8,986 bases of DNA. Source: an uncultured Sutterella sp. (GTDB lineage Bacteria; Pseudomonadota; Gammaproteobacteria; Burkholderiales; Burkholderiaceae_F). The position numbers and the translations under genes were made by a program. Location of the stretch: contig USCE01000042.1 in NCBI GenBank assembly GCA_900553105.1, positions 1 to 8,986 of the forward strand, read 5' to 3'. Under the pieces are notes generated by a model. That model made no database searches and was not told the DNA's origin. It saw only the letters and a list, made by a program, of their open reading frames with translations. Below are positions 1 to 6,751 of the stretch, one piece after another (within the stretch, counting starts at the first letter, position 1; every line of letters begins with the position of its first letter).

Positions 1-1
1 C

Positions 2-925
2 TTGATGGCTCTCGTCGCCATGCGTTTGTTCACCGGTTTCGGTCACGCTGGTTACACGAATGGTGCTCCGAAGATCATTGCTGATAACTTTGCTCAAGAA
101 GAACGCGGTGCCGTTCAAGGTAAGGTTGTGGCAACGGCTGGTGTCGGCGCTATCGTGGCTTACACGGTGGGTAGTTACATCATTTCCTTTAACTGGCAAT
201 ATGCTTACTACGCCTTGGCTACCTTCTTTGCTAGTTGCTTGGTTGTGTTCTATTTCTGGGTTCCAGAAAAGCAATTGACGGCTGAAGAGCAAGCCATAAG
301 GGCTGCAATGCCGAAAGTTAGCCCTATTGAAGCTTGGAAAAACCGCAACACGCTGGTTTTGGCTGCCGCCTTGTTGTTGAACAACTTGGCCGGTGTCGGT
401 TTCTTGAACTGGTTGCCGAGCATGTGGGCAAAGACCTTTACTGTTTCCGACAGCACGCTCTCTATGGTGTTGATCGGGTACGCTATTACATTGATCGTTT
501 CCTGTGCTTCTGCCCCTGGCATCATCCGCAAGTGGTTCCCGGAACGTGAAAAGATCTTCATGTTCATTTGCTCTGTCGTGTCTGCAGTCACGTTGGTGGC
601 AGCTGTTAAGGCTCCGAGCTTTACCATGAGTGTGGTTGCTTTGTATATCTCCAACCTCTTCTTGATGAGCGCTTTTGCTGGCATCATCTTGTTACCCTAC
701 CGTATGATCCCGATCCGCATTATCGGTTCTGCTTTCGCTGTGATCAATATCGGTGCCTTCGTGGGCGGTATCGGTCAAGGTCTCCTGGTGGGGCGTTTGG
801 TTGACGCCGCTGGCGGTGACTACTTCCCCGCATTCCTGGCCATGGCCGTCTGTGTGGTGGTCGCCGGCTTGATCCCGTTCCTCTTGGGGGCTCCGGCAAT
901 CCCCTCGACGAACGCTAAGAAGTAA
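2..925 (+). CDS. MFS transporter, 5'-truncated (anion:cation symporter-like)
   Basis: Inner-membrane major facilitator superfamily carrier, open at the left edge; the first complete codon is 2-4 and no true start is present. Aligned with the complete paralogue at 2167-3366, its first residue matches about residue 100, so roughly 99 N-terminal residues (TM1-3, including the motif-A loop) are missing. Shared blocks include RLFTGFGHAGYTNGAPKII near the new N-terminus, EAWKNRNTL before TM7, LNWLPS in TM7, and SAFAVINIGAFVGGIGQG in TM11. The hydrophobic segments fit the last nine of twelve helices. The stop at 923-925 lies 15 bases before the porin start, so the two are very probably co-transcribed. 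Leucine is almost always TTG or CTC and Gly/Ala mostly GGT/GCT, a bias usually seen in well-expressed genes. The substrate cannot be read from sequence; the paralogue's TM1 suggests organic anions. The family call is firm, the substrate unknown. Confidence 0.9.
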   Translation: MMALVAMRLFTGFGHAGYTNGAPKIIADNFAQEERGAVQGKVVATAGVGAIVAYTVGSYIISFNWQYAYYALATFFASCLVVFYFWVPEKQLTAEEQAIRAAMPKVSPIEAWKNRNTLVLAAALLLNNLAGVGFLNWLPSMWAKTFTVSDSTLSMVLIGYAITLIVSCASAPGIIRKWFPEREKIFMFICSVVSAVTLVAAVKAPSFTMSVVALYISNLFLMSAFAGIILLPYRMIPIRIIGSAFAVINIGAFVGGIGQGLLVGRLVDAAGGDYFPAFLAMAVCVVVAGLIPFLLGAPAIPSTNAKK

Positions 926-940
926 TTAAGGACACGCAAA

Positions 941-2098
941 ATGAAAAAGCTATTGGTTTTAAGCGCATTAACGTTGGCGATAAGCTCTTCTTTTGCAGCC
1001 GATGTAATGATCTACGGTAGTATTGACACGGGTATTCAAGTTGTTCACAACAAGAATGGCGATACGGACATTTCGATGGAACCGGGGCAAAGCTGGGGTT
1101 CTCGCTGGGGTATTTATGCTACCGAAGATCTCGGCAACGGTTACTCCGTGATTGCTAACTTGCAAAGCGGTATCGCAACGGATACGGGCGAAACGCTCTA
1201 CAACTCCGACCGAGATCGTCTCTTTAGCCGTGAATCCTCTTTGTCGGTGAAAACGCCTTACGGTACGGTCGGTATGGGTCGCTTTGGCACCTTGTCGGGT
1301 TCCGTCGGTACTTACTCCATGTGGGCCGGTTGGGCTGATCCGTTCGGCACCGCCTATTTGGACGCCGGTATTCAAGCCACGATGTACGGTTTCGGCCGCG
1401 CTGATAACTCCATCGTGTACCAAACGCCGGTGTTCAAGGGTTGGCAATTGGGTGCAATGTACTCTTTTGATGCTCAAGCCGGTTTTGCCGATGTGGATTA
1501 TGACGCTGTGGACGCTGGTGACAAAAACCGCCTGGCTAACGTGGCTGTGACCTACTTCGGTAAACGCTTTGCCATGCAAGCAGCTGTTGAACAGATTTAC
1601 TGGGAAAACGATCACCGCTATAACGTTCGCATGAAGAACTCCACGGATGTGGGTTTGGCCATGCAATACGACTTCGATTGGGCAAAGATCTGGGTGACGG
1701 GGCAATATGTTCACAACGTTAATATGTTGGGCAATCACAGTGTCTTAGCAGACCTCGCCGGTGTTACCAGTGTCAAAAATGATACTGGTGAAGGTATCCA
1801 AGGTTACGGCTTAGCTGTTGCTGTGAAGAAGTCGATTGGCAAGAGCGACATTTTGGCTCAAGTACAATACTTCGACGGCAAGTACAACTACTCCACAACG
1901 GCTCAAGAGCTCGATATGCAACGCTATGTGTTCTCTCTCGGTTGCATTTACAACCTGAGCAAGAACACTTGGCTTTACAGTGTAGCCTCTCACTCCTGGG
2001 GTGGCGGTGATTGGAAGGACGACCGTGTCGAAGAACTTGGAATGCAAGACCGTGTGAACCGTTCCGTGCTCCAATTCGGTATCAATACTCGCTTCTAA
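941..2098 (+). CDS. Outer-membrane porin, betaproteobacterial trimeric type
   Basis: General-diffusion or substrate-biased beta-barrel porin of the Gram-negative porin family (Porin_4/OmpC-like), 385 aa, the usual length. Residues 1-19 are a Sec signal peptide (MKKLLVLSALTLAISSSFA) with cleavage likely before ADV. The mature protein opens with the typical VMIYGSIDTGIQ first strand. EDLGNGYSVIANLQSG and the SLSVKTPYGTVGMGRFGT block, just before the constriction loop, are porin hallmarks. The protein ends in VLQFGINTRF, with the terminal Phe recognised by the BAM machinery. The start is supported by AAGGA at 928-932, eight bases before ATG. It follows the truncated MFS gene by 15 bases and is closed by a terminator at 2108-2145, so outer- and inner-membrane carriers for one solute are probably made together. 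The codon bias matches the MFS gene before it. Loop specificity cannot be inferred. Confidence 0.95.
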   Translation: MKKLLVLSALTLAISSSFAADVMIYGSIDTGIQVVHNKNGDTDISMEPGQSWGSRWGIYATEDLGNGYSVIANLQSGIATDTGETLYNSDRDRLFSRESSLSVKTPYGTVGMGRFGTLSGSVGTYSMWAGWADPFGTAYLDAGIQATMYGFGRADNSIVYQTPVFKGWQLGAMYSFDAQAGFADVDYDAVDAGDKNRLANVAVTYFGKRFAMQAAVEQIYWENDHRYNVRMKNSTDVGLAMQYDFDWAKIWVTGQYVHNVNMLGNHSVLADLAGVTSVKNDTGEGIQGYGLAVAVKKSIGKSDILAQVQYFDGKYNYSTTAQELDMQRYVFSLGCIYNLSKNTWLYSVASHSWGGGDWKDDRVEELGMQDRVNRSVLQFGINTRF

Positions 2099-2107
2099 TC
2101 TGAAAGC

Positions 2108-2145
2108 AACCGAGACCGTGATTCTCCCAAGCGGTCTCGGTTTTT
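2108..2145 (+). terminator. Rho-independent terminator after the porin
   Basis: An 11-base perfect stem, AACCGAGACCG (2108-2118) against CGGTCTCGGTT (2132-2142), with a 13-base loop and a T run at 2141-2145. It begins ten bases after the porin stop and ends only 21 bases before the next start codon (2167), so it separates the MFS-porin unit from the second MFS gene. Confidence 0.9.
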
Positions 2146-2166
2146 ACACATTTATCGGAGAACCTC

Positions 2167-3366
2167 ATGAATCGAACCGCCCTGACCGCTTGGTTGCTTC
2201 TCTTTGGTGTTATCCTCAATTTTGATAAAACGCTCATGAGTCTTGTTGTACAAGTCTTGCAAAAAGACTTAGGCTGGAGTGCATCTGACGCGGGAGACTT
2301 ATTGTCGGTTATCTACGTCTCATTTTGTTTGGCCACGGTGCCGAGCGGTTGGTTAATTGACCGCTACCATTATCGTGGTTACGTGCGTTGGAGTTTGGCA
2401 ATTATTTGCTTAGGCTCGATACTGTTTTTCGCAGCCTCGCAATCGAGCACGTTATTAACCATGCCGATTGTTTTCTTGGCTATTCGTTTCCTCACCGGCT
2501 TAGGCTACCCAGGCTATACCACGGGTGTGCCGAAAATTATTCAGGAAAACTACGAGCATAGTGTTAAAGGGACTGTGCAAGGGTTTGTTATTTCAACTTT
2601 CGGCATCGGTGCCATTATCTCTTTTACGATCGGCATTCAATTTATTGCTCAATGGCAATATCTCTATTTGGTTTTGGCAGCCGGTTTTGCCCTATTATGG
2701 TTAACTTCTGCGACTTTGCCTCGTGCATCGGTCGCTCGAGAAGGTGAAGTCAAACAAAAGATTGATTTCTTTGCTGCTTGGCGAGATCGCAACACGTTGA
2801 TTTTAGCGTTATTGATGATTGTCATTGATATGGTTTGTATGGCCATCATGAATTGGTTGCCGACGCTTTTAAATCAGAAGTTCGGATTTCAAACGGCAGA
2901 CATGACGAGTGTGTTGTTAGGCTATGCCGTTGTTCTGACGGTGGGTGTATCCACGGTTGCTATTTTGCGAAAGAAATTCTTTATGGGTAAGGAAAGCATC
3001 TTTATTGCCTTGTGCTCAGTATTTAGTGCCGCGCTACTTTTTTGGTTTGAAACGTCGGATTCGCTGATTGTAGCCACCGTGACTATGTATGGCGCAAATT
3101 TACTTTTGACGTGGAGTTTCGGGCTAATTTGGGTTATGCCCTTTGACTTTGTTAAGCCTGCGATGATGGCCTCTTCTTTTGCTGTGATTAATATCGGCTC
3201 CTTTATCGGCGGTATTGCTCAAGGGACGTTGATTGGTCGTATCGTGGACTGGAGCGGCAGTTTTACGGCAGCCATTCTTTTCATGGCTACCGCGCTCTTG
3301 ATTGCCGCTATTCTTCCGAAGTTATTGCGAAAAGAGAGCGAGTCTGCTCCCGCAAACAATGGATAA
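2167..3366 (+). CDS. MFS transporter, complete, paralogue of the truncated MFS gene
   Basis: Twelve-helix inner-membrane MFS carrier, 399 aa, slightly short for the anion:cation symporter group (usually about 420-450) but with all expected segments. TM1 carries an acidic/basic pair (NFDKT, D20/K21), as in that group's NxxDR-type TM1. The TM2-3 loop has a motif-A relative, GWLIDRYHYR (61-70). The central cytoplasmic loop is about residues 185-205 and is followed by AAWRDRNTL. TM7 has MNWLPTLL (228-235) and TM11 has SSFAVINIGSFIGGIAQG. Start chosen at ATG 2167 because GGAG at 2157-2160 sits six bases upstream. TTA leucine and AT-ending codons are much commoner than in the MFS-porin pair, suggesting lower expression or a different history. 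The last 59 bases overlap the convergent LysR gene. A paralogue with a related but distinct substrate, or a higher-affinity version, is plausible. Confidence 0.93.
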   Translation: MNRTALTAWLLLFGVILNFDKTLMSLVVQVLQKDLGWSASDAGDLLSVIYVSFCLATVPSGWLIDRYHYRGYVRWSLAIICLGSILFFAASQSSTLLTMPIVFLAIRFLTGLGYPGYTTGVPKIIQENYEHSVKGTVQGFVISTFGIGAIISFTIGIQFIAQWQYLYLVLAAGFALLWLTSATLPRASVAREGEVKQKIDFFAAWRDRNTLILALLMIVIDMVCMAIMNWLPTLLNQKFGFQTADMTSVLLGYAVVLTVGVSTVAILRKKFFMGKESIFIALCSVFSAALLFWFETSDSLIVATVTMYGANLLLTWSFGLIWVMPFDFVKPAMMASSFAVINIGSFIGGIAQGTLIGRIVDWSGSFTAAILFMATALLIAAILPKLLRKESESAPANNG

Positions 3367-4225
3367 GAAACTCAATGGCCGGCGTCATCGGCCGTCCTGC
3401 GGGCGTTACAAGCTCTAGCGTGTGACGCCCGAGGCGCACAGCCGTCGGTAACTCAACCAAATTGTCAAATTCGGGATTGGAGAGCAAAGCTCGAGGAATA
3501 GGGGCAATGGCATTACTGCACTCCACAATGGCACCGACAACTTGTGCTGTACAGAGAGTCACTTTTTCCGGTGGCTCAACGCCGAGTAAGCGATTGAAGC
3601 GATCGGTCACATCATGGTATTTATCGGCCGTAATGACCCACTCAAACTTCCTTAGTTCCTCGATATCGGATGCTCTTTCATAGTCGTTCAGTAACTCATG
3701 GCCTTTTCGCACAACGATACGCGTATCAATATCACCTAAAAGCTCGACATCAAAATCCTTCATGGCTCGTCCTTTGGGAAAGCCGATCACAATGGCAAAG
3801 TCGATCAGTCCTTGTTGAAGCAGAGGCAACGCATTCATAAGCGTGCCATCTTCAATATGAAGATTCACACGAGGGTAGTAAGCTCTGAAGGTTTGCAGTG
3901 TATCGGTCAGGCAACTCATCATGACTACTGGAGTGACGGCCATATTAACTTTACCCACTGAGTTACCGTGATTCATATTGATTGTCTCACGGGCAATTTC
4001 AAGTTCCCGGCAGGCTCGCCTGCCGTGCATCAACAATGTCTCGCCGTCTTTAGTTAAGCGAACGCCGCGCGACTCCCGAATCAGAAGCTCAGTGTTCATT
4101 TCTTCTTCGAGATTTTTAATCGTTTTGGTCACGGCAGCTTGAGTTTGATTAAGTCGTGTTGCGGCGGCACGAATGCTACCGGATTCATATACCGCTAATA
4201 GTGCAAGCAGTTGTTGTAGTGTCAT
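3308..4225 (-). CDS. LysR-family transcriptional regulator 1
   Basis: Cytoplasmic LysR-type activator/repressor, 305 aa, normal family length. Residues 1-60 form the winged helix-turn-helix: MTLQQLLALLAVYESGSIR, then AATRLNQTQAAVTKTIKNLE as the recognition region, and GVRLTKDGETLL as the wing. Residues about 90-295 are the periplasmic-binding-protein-like effector domain (VTPVVMMSCLTDTLQTF, then LLQQGLIDFAIVIGFP, FEWVITA, and LCTAQVVGAIVECSNAIAPIP). The start at 4223-4225 aligns exactly with the family N-terminus, although no Shine-Dalgarno sequence is visible upstream. The 3' end overlaps the convergent MFS gene by 59 bases, and a paralogous LysR gene lies 78 bases upstream on the same strand. 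It probably controls one of the adjacent transporter or amidohydrolase units in response to the transported or hydrolysed compound. The effector is unknown. Confidence 0.93.
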   Translation of the reverse strand: MTLQQLLALLAVYESGSIRAAATRLNQTQAAVTKTIKNLEEEMNTELLIRESRGVRLTKDGETLLMHGRRACRELEIARETINMNHGNSVGKVNMAVTPVVMMSCLTDTLQTFRAYYPRVNLHIEDGTLMNALPLLQQGLIDFAIVIGFPKGRAMKDFDVELLGDIDTRIVVRKGHELLNDYERASDIEELRKFEWVITADKYHDVTDRFNRLLGVEPPEKVTLCTAQVVGAIVECSNAIAPIPRALLSNPEFDNLVELPTAVRLGRHTLELVTPAGRPMTPAIEFLIHCLREQTRSLFAITSEE

Positions 4226-4303
4226 AGTGAAAATTCAAGTTTTAAAATCAATTTATTGCGCGCACACGAATATCAAGCTCAATGGCGCACGATAAGGTCA
4301 TAT
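4226..4303 (-). other. Spacer between the two LysR genes
   Basis: Seventy-eight bases, AT-rich next to regulator 1, with an eight-base palindrome TTTTAAAA at 4240-4247. There is no stem-loop with a T run and no convincing -35/-10 pair. Co-transcription of the two regulators is therefore possible, but a weak private promoter for regulator 1 cannot be excluded. Confidence 0.4.
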
Positions 4304-5215
4304 TCAGTCTCGAACATCACACAATTGCAAACAGTGTTTTCGCATGCAGTACATCAAGTATTCCAAGGCTGGCGTTTTAGGTCGACCGGCTAAAGTGATC
4401 ATTTCCAGTTGTTGATGACCAACTTCGATAGCGCTAGGCAATTGCGTTAAATTGGCACAAACCGGAGCTTGCAAAAGCGCTTTAGGTAATACAGTAATGG
4501 AATTGCTTCGTTGCACGATAGCCGTGGCCGTTTGCGGTGTGCAAAGCGTGATGTTTTGCGGCGCCTGGAAACGTAACAACACTTCAAAGCGGCGCCTGAC
4601 GCTTTCAATATTGTCAGCCGTGATGACCCAGGGGCATTGTTGAAGGTATTTCACATCAGAGGCTTTTTCATAGTCATCGAGTAACGGATGACCTTTTCGA
4701 ACGGCAAAGCAAATCTCGATTTCGCCGATCTTTTCAATCGCCAGATCATTGACAGAGTGCCTTCTGGGTAAGCTGACGACAACGGCAAAATCGACAATAT
4801 TGTTGCGCAAAAATGGCATCGCGTGACTTAATGTGCCGTCGCGAATGATCAAATTGACGTTAGGGTAGCGGCTGCGAAACCAATCGAGCGTTTGGCCGAT
4901 CGAGTGCATCATCACTACGGGCGTTACCGCGCAACTGAGTTTACTCGGCGCATCGCCTAAACGTCTGCGAATTTTAGTTTCAGCGGCATCGATCTCGCGA
5001 AGCGCGCGGCGTGCATGCACAAGAAGCGTTTCCCCGTCTTTTGTTAGTCGAACGCCTCGGGGCAGGCGTTCGATGAGCGGTACGCCGATTTCAGTTTCGA
5101 GATTTTTCAAAGTTTTCGTTACCGCAGCGGTTGTTTGGAACAGTCTCTCGGAGGCCGCACGAATGCTACCGGCCTCGGCAACGGTAATCAGTGCAATAAG
5201 TTGTTGGATTGTCAT
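4304..5215 (-). CDS. LysR-family transcriptional regulator 2, paralogue of regulator 1
   Basis: LysR-type DNA-binding regulator, 303 aa from the start chosen here. A GTG at 5243-5245 would add ten residues (MTTFSCPFRA), but the sister protein begins exactly at the equivalent of MTIQQLIALITV, so ATG 5213-5215 is preferred; neither start has a good ribosome site. The DNA-binding domain (about 1-60) has GSIRAASERLFQTTAAVTKT and the wing GVRLTKDGETLL. The effector domain (about 90-295) mirrors the sister: VTPVVMMHSIGQTLDWF, NNIVDFAVVVSLP, CPWVITADN, TLCTPQTATAIVQRSNSI. The GSIRAA codons share an identical 16-base stretch with regulator 1 (5157-5172 and 4167-4182), pointing to a fairly recent duplication. 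It is transcribed divergently from the M20 amidohydrolase, the classic position for a LysR controlling its neighbour. It may be co-transcribed with regulator 1, since the 78 bases between them hold no terminator. Confidence 0.92.
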   Translation of the reverse strand: MTIQQLIALITVAEAGSIRAASERLFQTTAAVTKTLKNLETEIGVPLIERLPRGVRLTKDGETLLVHARRALREIDAAETKIRRRLGDAPSKLSCAVTPVVMMHSIGQTLDWFRSRYPNVNLIIRDGTLSHAMPFLRNNIVDFAVVVSLPRRHSVNDLAIEKIGEIEICFAVRKGHPLLDDYEKASDVKYLQQCPWVITADNIESVRRRFEVLLRFQAPQNITLCTPQTATAIVQRSNSITVLPKALLQAPVCANLTQLPSAIEVGHQQLEMITLAGRPKTPALEYLMYCMRKHCLQLCDVRD

Positions 5216-5386
5216 GGCGCGAAAGGGACAACTAAAAGTTGTCACCCTGAAAAAGGATTGGATTTATTTTATCAGAAGACAGTCGTAACATATCGCCTGT
5301 TGAGATTGAGTTCATGAACGGCCCGAGAAGTTCCAGGACTTTGAATCTTAAGGAAGAACCTTTTAAAGATACATCGGAGAAATCCC
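5216..5386. promoter_or_regulatory. Divergent control region, LysR 2 / M20 amidohydrolase
   Basis: A 171-base region between divergent start codons, where a LysR protein would be expected to bind and drive the amidohydrolase while repressing itself. It holds a 17-base dyad (5227-5243), a ten-base palindrome GTTCATGAAC (5310-5319), and the amidohydrolase ribosome site GGAG (5376-5379), seven bases before its ATG. No sigma70 pair near consensus was found in either direction; TAACAT (5286-5291) is the best -10-like hexamer rightward but has no good -35. The control role is inferred from gene orientation. Confidence 0.55.
5227..5243. repeat. 17-base inverted repeat upstream of LysR 2
   Basis: Perfect seven-base arms GACAACT / AGTTGTC around a three-base AAA spacer. 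It lies 12-28 bases upstream of the preferred LysR 2 ATG. It could be an operator for autoregulation, or in RNA a small hairpin covering the place where a Shine-Dalgarno sequence would be. Its arms do not fit the simple T-N11-A LysR box centred on this dyad, so the binding protein is uncertain. Confidence 0.5.
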
Positions 5387-6550
5387 ATGCAAAATTTTGA
5401 GATCCCAAGCGAAGAGATTGTCGCTTGGCGCCGTCACTTTCACGAAAATCCAGAATTAAGCTTCAAAGAAGTCGCAACGAGTCAATACATTGTTGACGAA
5501 TTGGGCAAGATGCCCGGTATTGATGCCCTCGAACGCCCGACTGAAACGAGCGTTGTTGCCATCATCAAGGGTGGCAAGGGTGCAGGCAAGACGATTGCTC
5601 TTCGCGCCGACATTGACGCACTTCCCGTGGCTGAAGCCAATGAAGTGTGCTACCGCTCTAAAGTTGAAGGTCTTTCTCACGCTTGCGGACATGACGGTCA
5701 CGCTGCTATGCTCCTGGGGGCGGCCAAGGTTTTGGCCGCGATGAAAGATCAATTCGCCGGTACCGTGAAGTTATTGTTCCAGCCCGCGGAAGAAATGCCT
5801 CCCGGAGGAGCAATCGATATGATCAAGGCTGGCGTTTTGGACGGTGTGGACTTCTGTGTCGGTTTGCACATTGTTAACGACAAGGCTGGTTTGGTTCGTA
5901 TGATTGAAGCCGAAGCGGCTACGACCAGTACTGACGCTGCCTTTATCACAATCACCGGTCGTGGTTCTCACGGTTCTATGCCGCAGGCCTCCATTGACCC
6001 GATCGTTGTTGGTGCCGAATTGGTGATGGCTTTGCACACAATCGTTGCCCGCAACATCTGCCCGGACAACTTTGCTGTAGTTTCTCCCGCCGTGTTTAAG
6101 TCCGGTACGGTTTGCAACGTGATTCCCCACACAGCTGAAATTCACGTCAACTGCCGTACGAAGAACGAAAAAGATCGCGAATACGTGATCGAACGCATCA
6201 ACACGATCGCTCAAAACATTGCAGCGGCCAACGGCGCTCAAGTTGAAGTGAAATGGATGCGCGGCTACAGTGCGGTTATGCAAGACCTAGCTTTGGTGCA
6301 AAAGGCCAAAGAAGCCATGGTGGAAACCTTCGGAGCTGATAACGTTGCCACGAGTAAGGGCTTGACGGCTTCGGAGGACTTCTCCGAATTCACCAAGGTG
6401 GTTCCGTCTTGCTATTTCACGATCGGTGGCGGTAATGCTGATGAAGGCTTCCCGTACATGAATCACCACCCGCAATTCAATTTTGATGAGAAATGCTTGA
6501 CGGTTGGCACGAAAGCTGAAGTTGCTTTAGTGATGAAGTTGTTAGGTTAA
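5387..6550 (+). CDS. M20D-family amidohydrolase (hippurate / N-acyl-amino-acid hydrolase-like)
   Basis: Probably a cytoplasmic di-metal hydrolase that splits N-acyl amino acids or similar amides to a carboxylic acid and an amino acid; 387 aa, normal for M20D, no signal peptide. Family hallmarks in order: RRHFHENPELSFKE (15-28), LRADIDALP (72-80), ACGHDGHAAMLLG (99-111) with likely ligands C100 and H102, QPAEE with E135/E136 as catalytic base and ligand, GLHI with H161, the dimerisation-domain motif GRGSHGSMPQASIDPI (191-206), TASEDFSEF (327-335), and NHHPQFNFDE (359-368) with the last His ligand. The usual PH after the GGHG motif is PQ here; variation at this site occurs in the family. Start ATG 5387 has GGAG seven bases upstream. 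It is divergent from LysR 2 and ends in its own terminator, so it is probably a single-gene unit. The exact substrate is unknown. Confidence 0.92.
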   Translation: MQNFEIPSEEIVAWRRHFHENPELSFKEVATSQYIVDELGKMPGIDALERPTETSVVAIIKGGKGAGKTIALRADIDALPVAEANEVCYRSKVEGLSHACGHDGHAAMLLGAAKVLAAMKDQFAGTVKLLFQPAEEMPPGGAIDMIKAGVLDGVDFCVGLHIVNDKAGLVRMIEAEAATTSTDAAFITITGRGSHGSMPQASIDPIVVGAELVMALHTIVARNICPDNFAVVSPAVFKSGTVCNVIPHTAEIHVNCRTKNEKDREYVIERINTIAQNIAAANGAQVEVKWMRGYSAVMQDLALVQKAKEAMVETFGADNVATSKGLTASEDFSEFTKVVPSCYFTIGGGNADEGFPYMNHHPQFNFDEKCLTVGTKAEVALVMKLLG

Positions 6551-6587
6551 TTTTCTACTCCTAGTTTCCTTTCTTGATCCTTTGAGT

Positions 6588-6622
6588 ACCGGGGCCTCCT
6601 TCGGGAGTTCCCGGTCTTTTTT
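6588..6622 (+). terminator. Rho-independent terminator after the amidohydrolase
   Basis: The outer stem ACCGGG (6588-6593) pairs with CCCGGT (6610-6615). The inner stem CTCC/GGAG (6596-6599 with 6604-6607) closes a UUCG tetraloop in the very stable C(UUCG)G context, with a small internal loop between the stems. Six T follow at 6617-6622. Confidence 0.9.
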
Positions 6623-6751
6623 AGTCGACATTTTCAAGGGATTGTTTTTACAAATAACAGTTTGATTTATTTAAGTAAACTTGCCGATTTGTCGATTAAA
6701 TTCAGAAGTTAAACTAATAATTACTTGGCATTTTTTTATAGGACTAGTAGG
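6623..6751 (+). promoter_or_regulatory. AT-rich leader/promoter region of the exported aminotransferase
   Basis: The 129 bases between the preceding terminator and the ATG are strikingly AT-rich, and any promoter for the aminotransferase must lie here. The best spaced pair seen is TTGTTT (6643-6648), 17 bases, TTTATT (6666-6671); both hexamers are poor, so the exact promoter is not resolved. No riboswitch-like or long stem structure was recognised. Confidence 0.35.
6740..6743 (+). promoter_or_regulatory. Ribosome-binding site fixing the aminotransferase start
   Basis: AGGA, eight bases before ATG 6752. It selects this ATG over the in-frame upstream TTG at 6725, and so places the twin-arginine pair at residues 3-4, as expected of a Tat signal. 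Confidence 0.65.

Noticed and set aside
968..1738. Long open frame antisense to the porin (256 codons).
   Set aside because: It has no recognisable protein features; it is a by-product of the porin's codon bias, and the porin assignment is unambiguous.
3377..3393. Hairpin GGCCG / CGGCC near the convergent gene ends, as a possible terminator.
   Set aside because: The stem has only five pairs, no T run follows on either strand, and it lies inside LysR 1 codons for a conserved GRP-TPA motif.
5314..5400. A 28-codon upstream ORF (ATG 5314 to TGA 5398-5400) overlapping the amidohydrolase start in another frame.
   Set aside because: There is no convincing ribosome site, no recognisable composition (no run of one amino acid as in attenuators), and it is of a length expected by chance.
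6725..6751. Upstream TTG start adding nine residues to the aminotransferase.
   Set aside because: AGGA at 6740-6743 fits ATG 6752, and the longer form would bury the Tat motif behind MAFFYRTSR.
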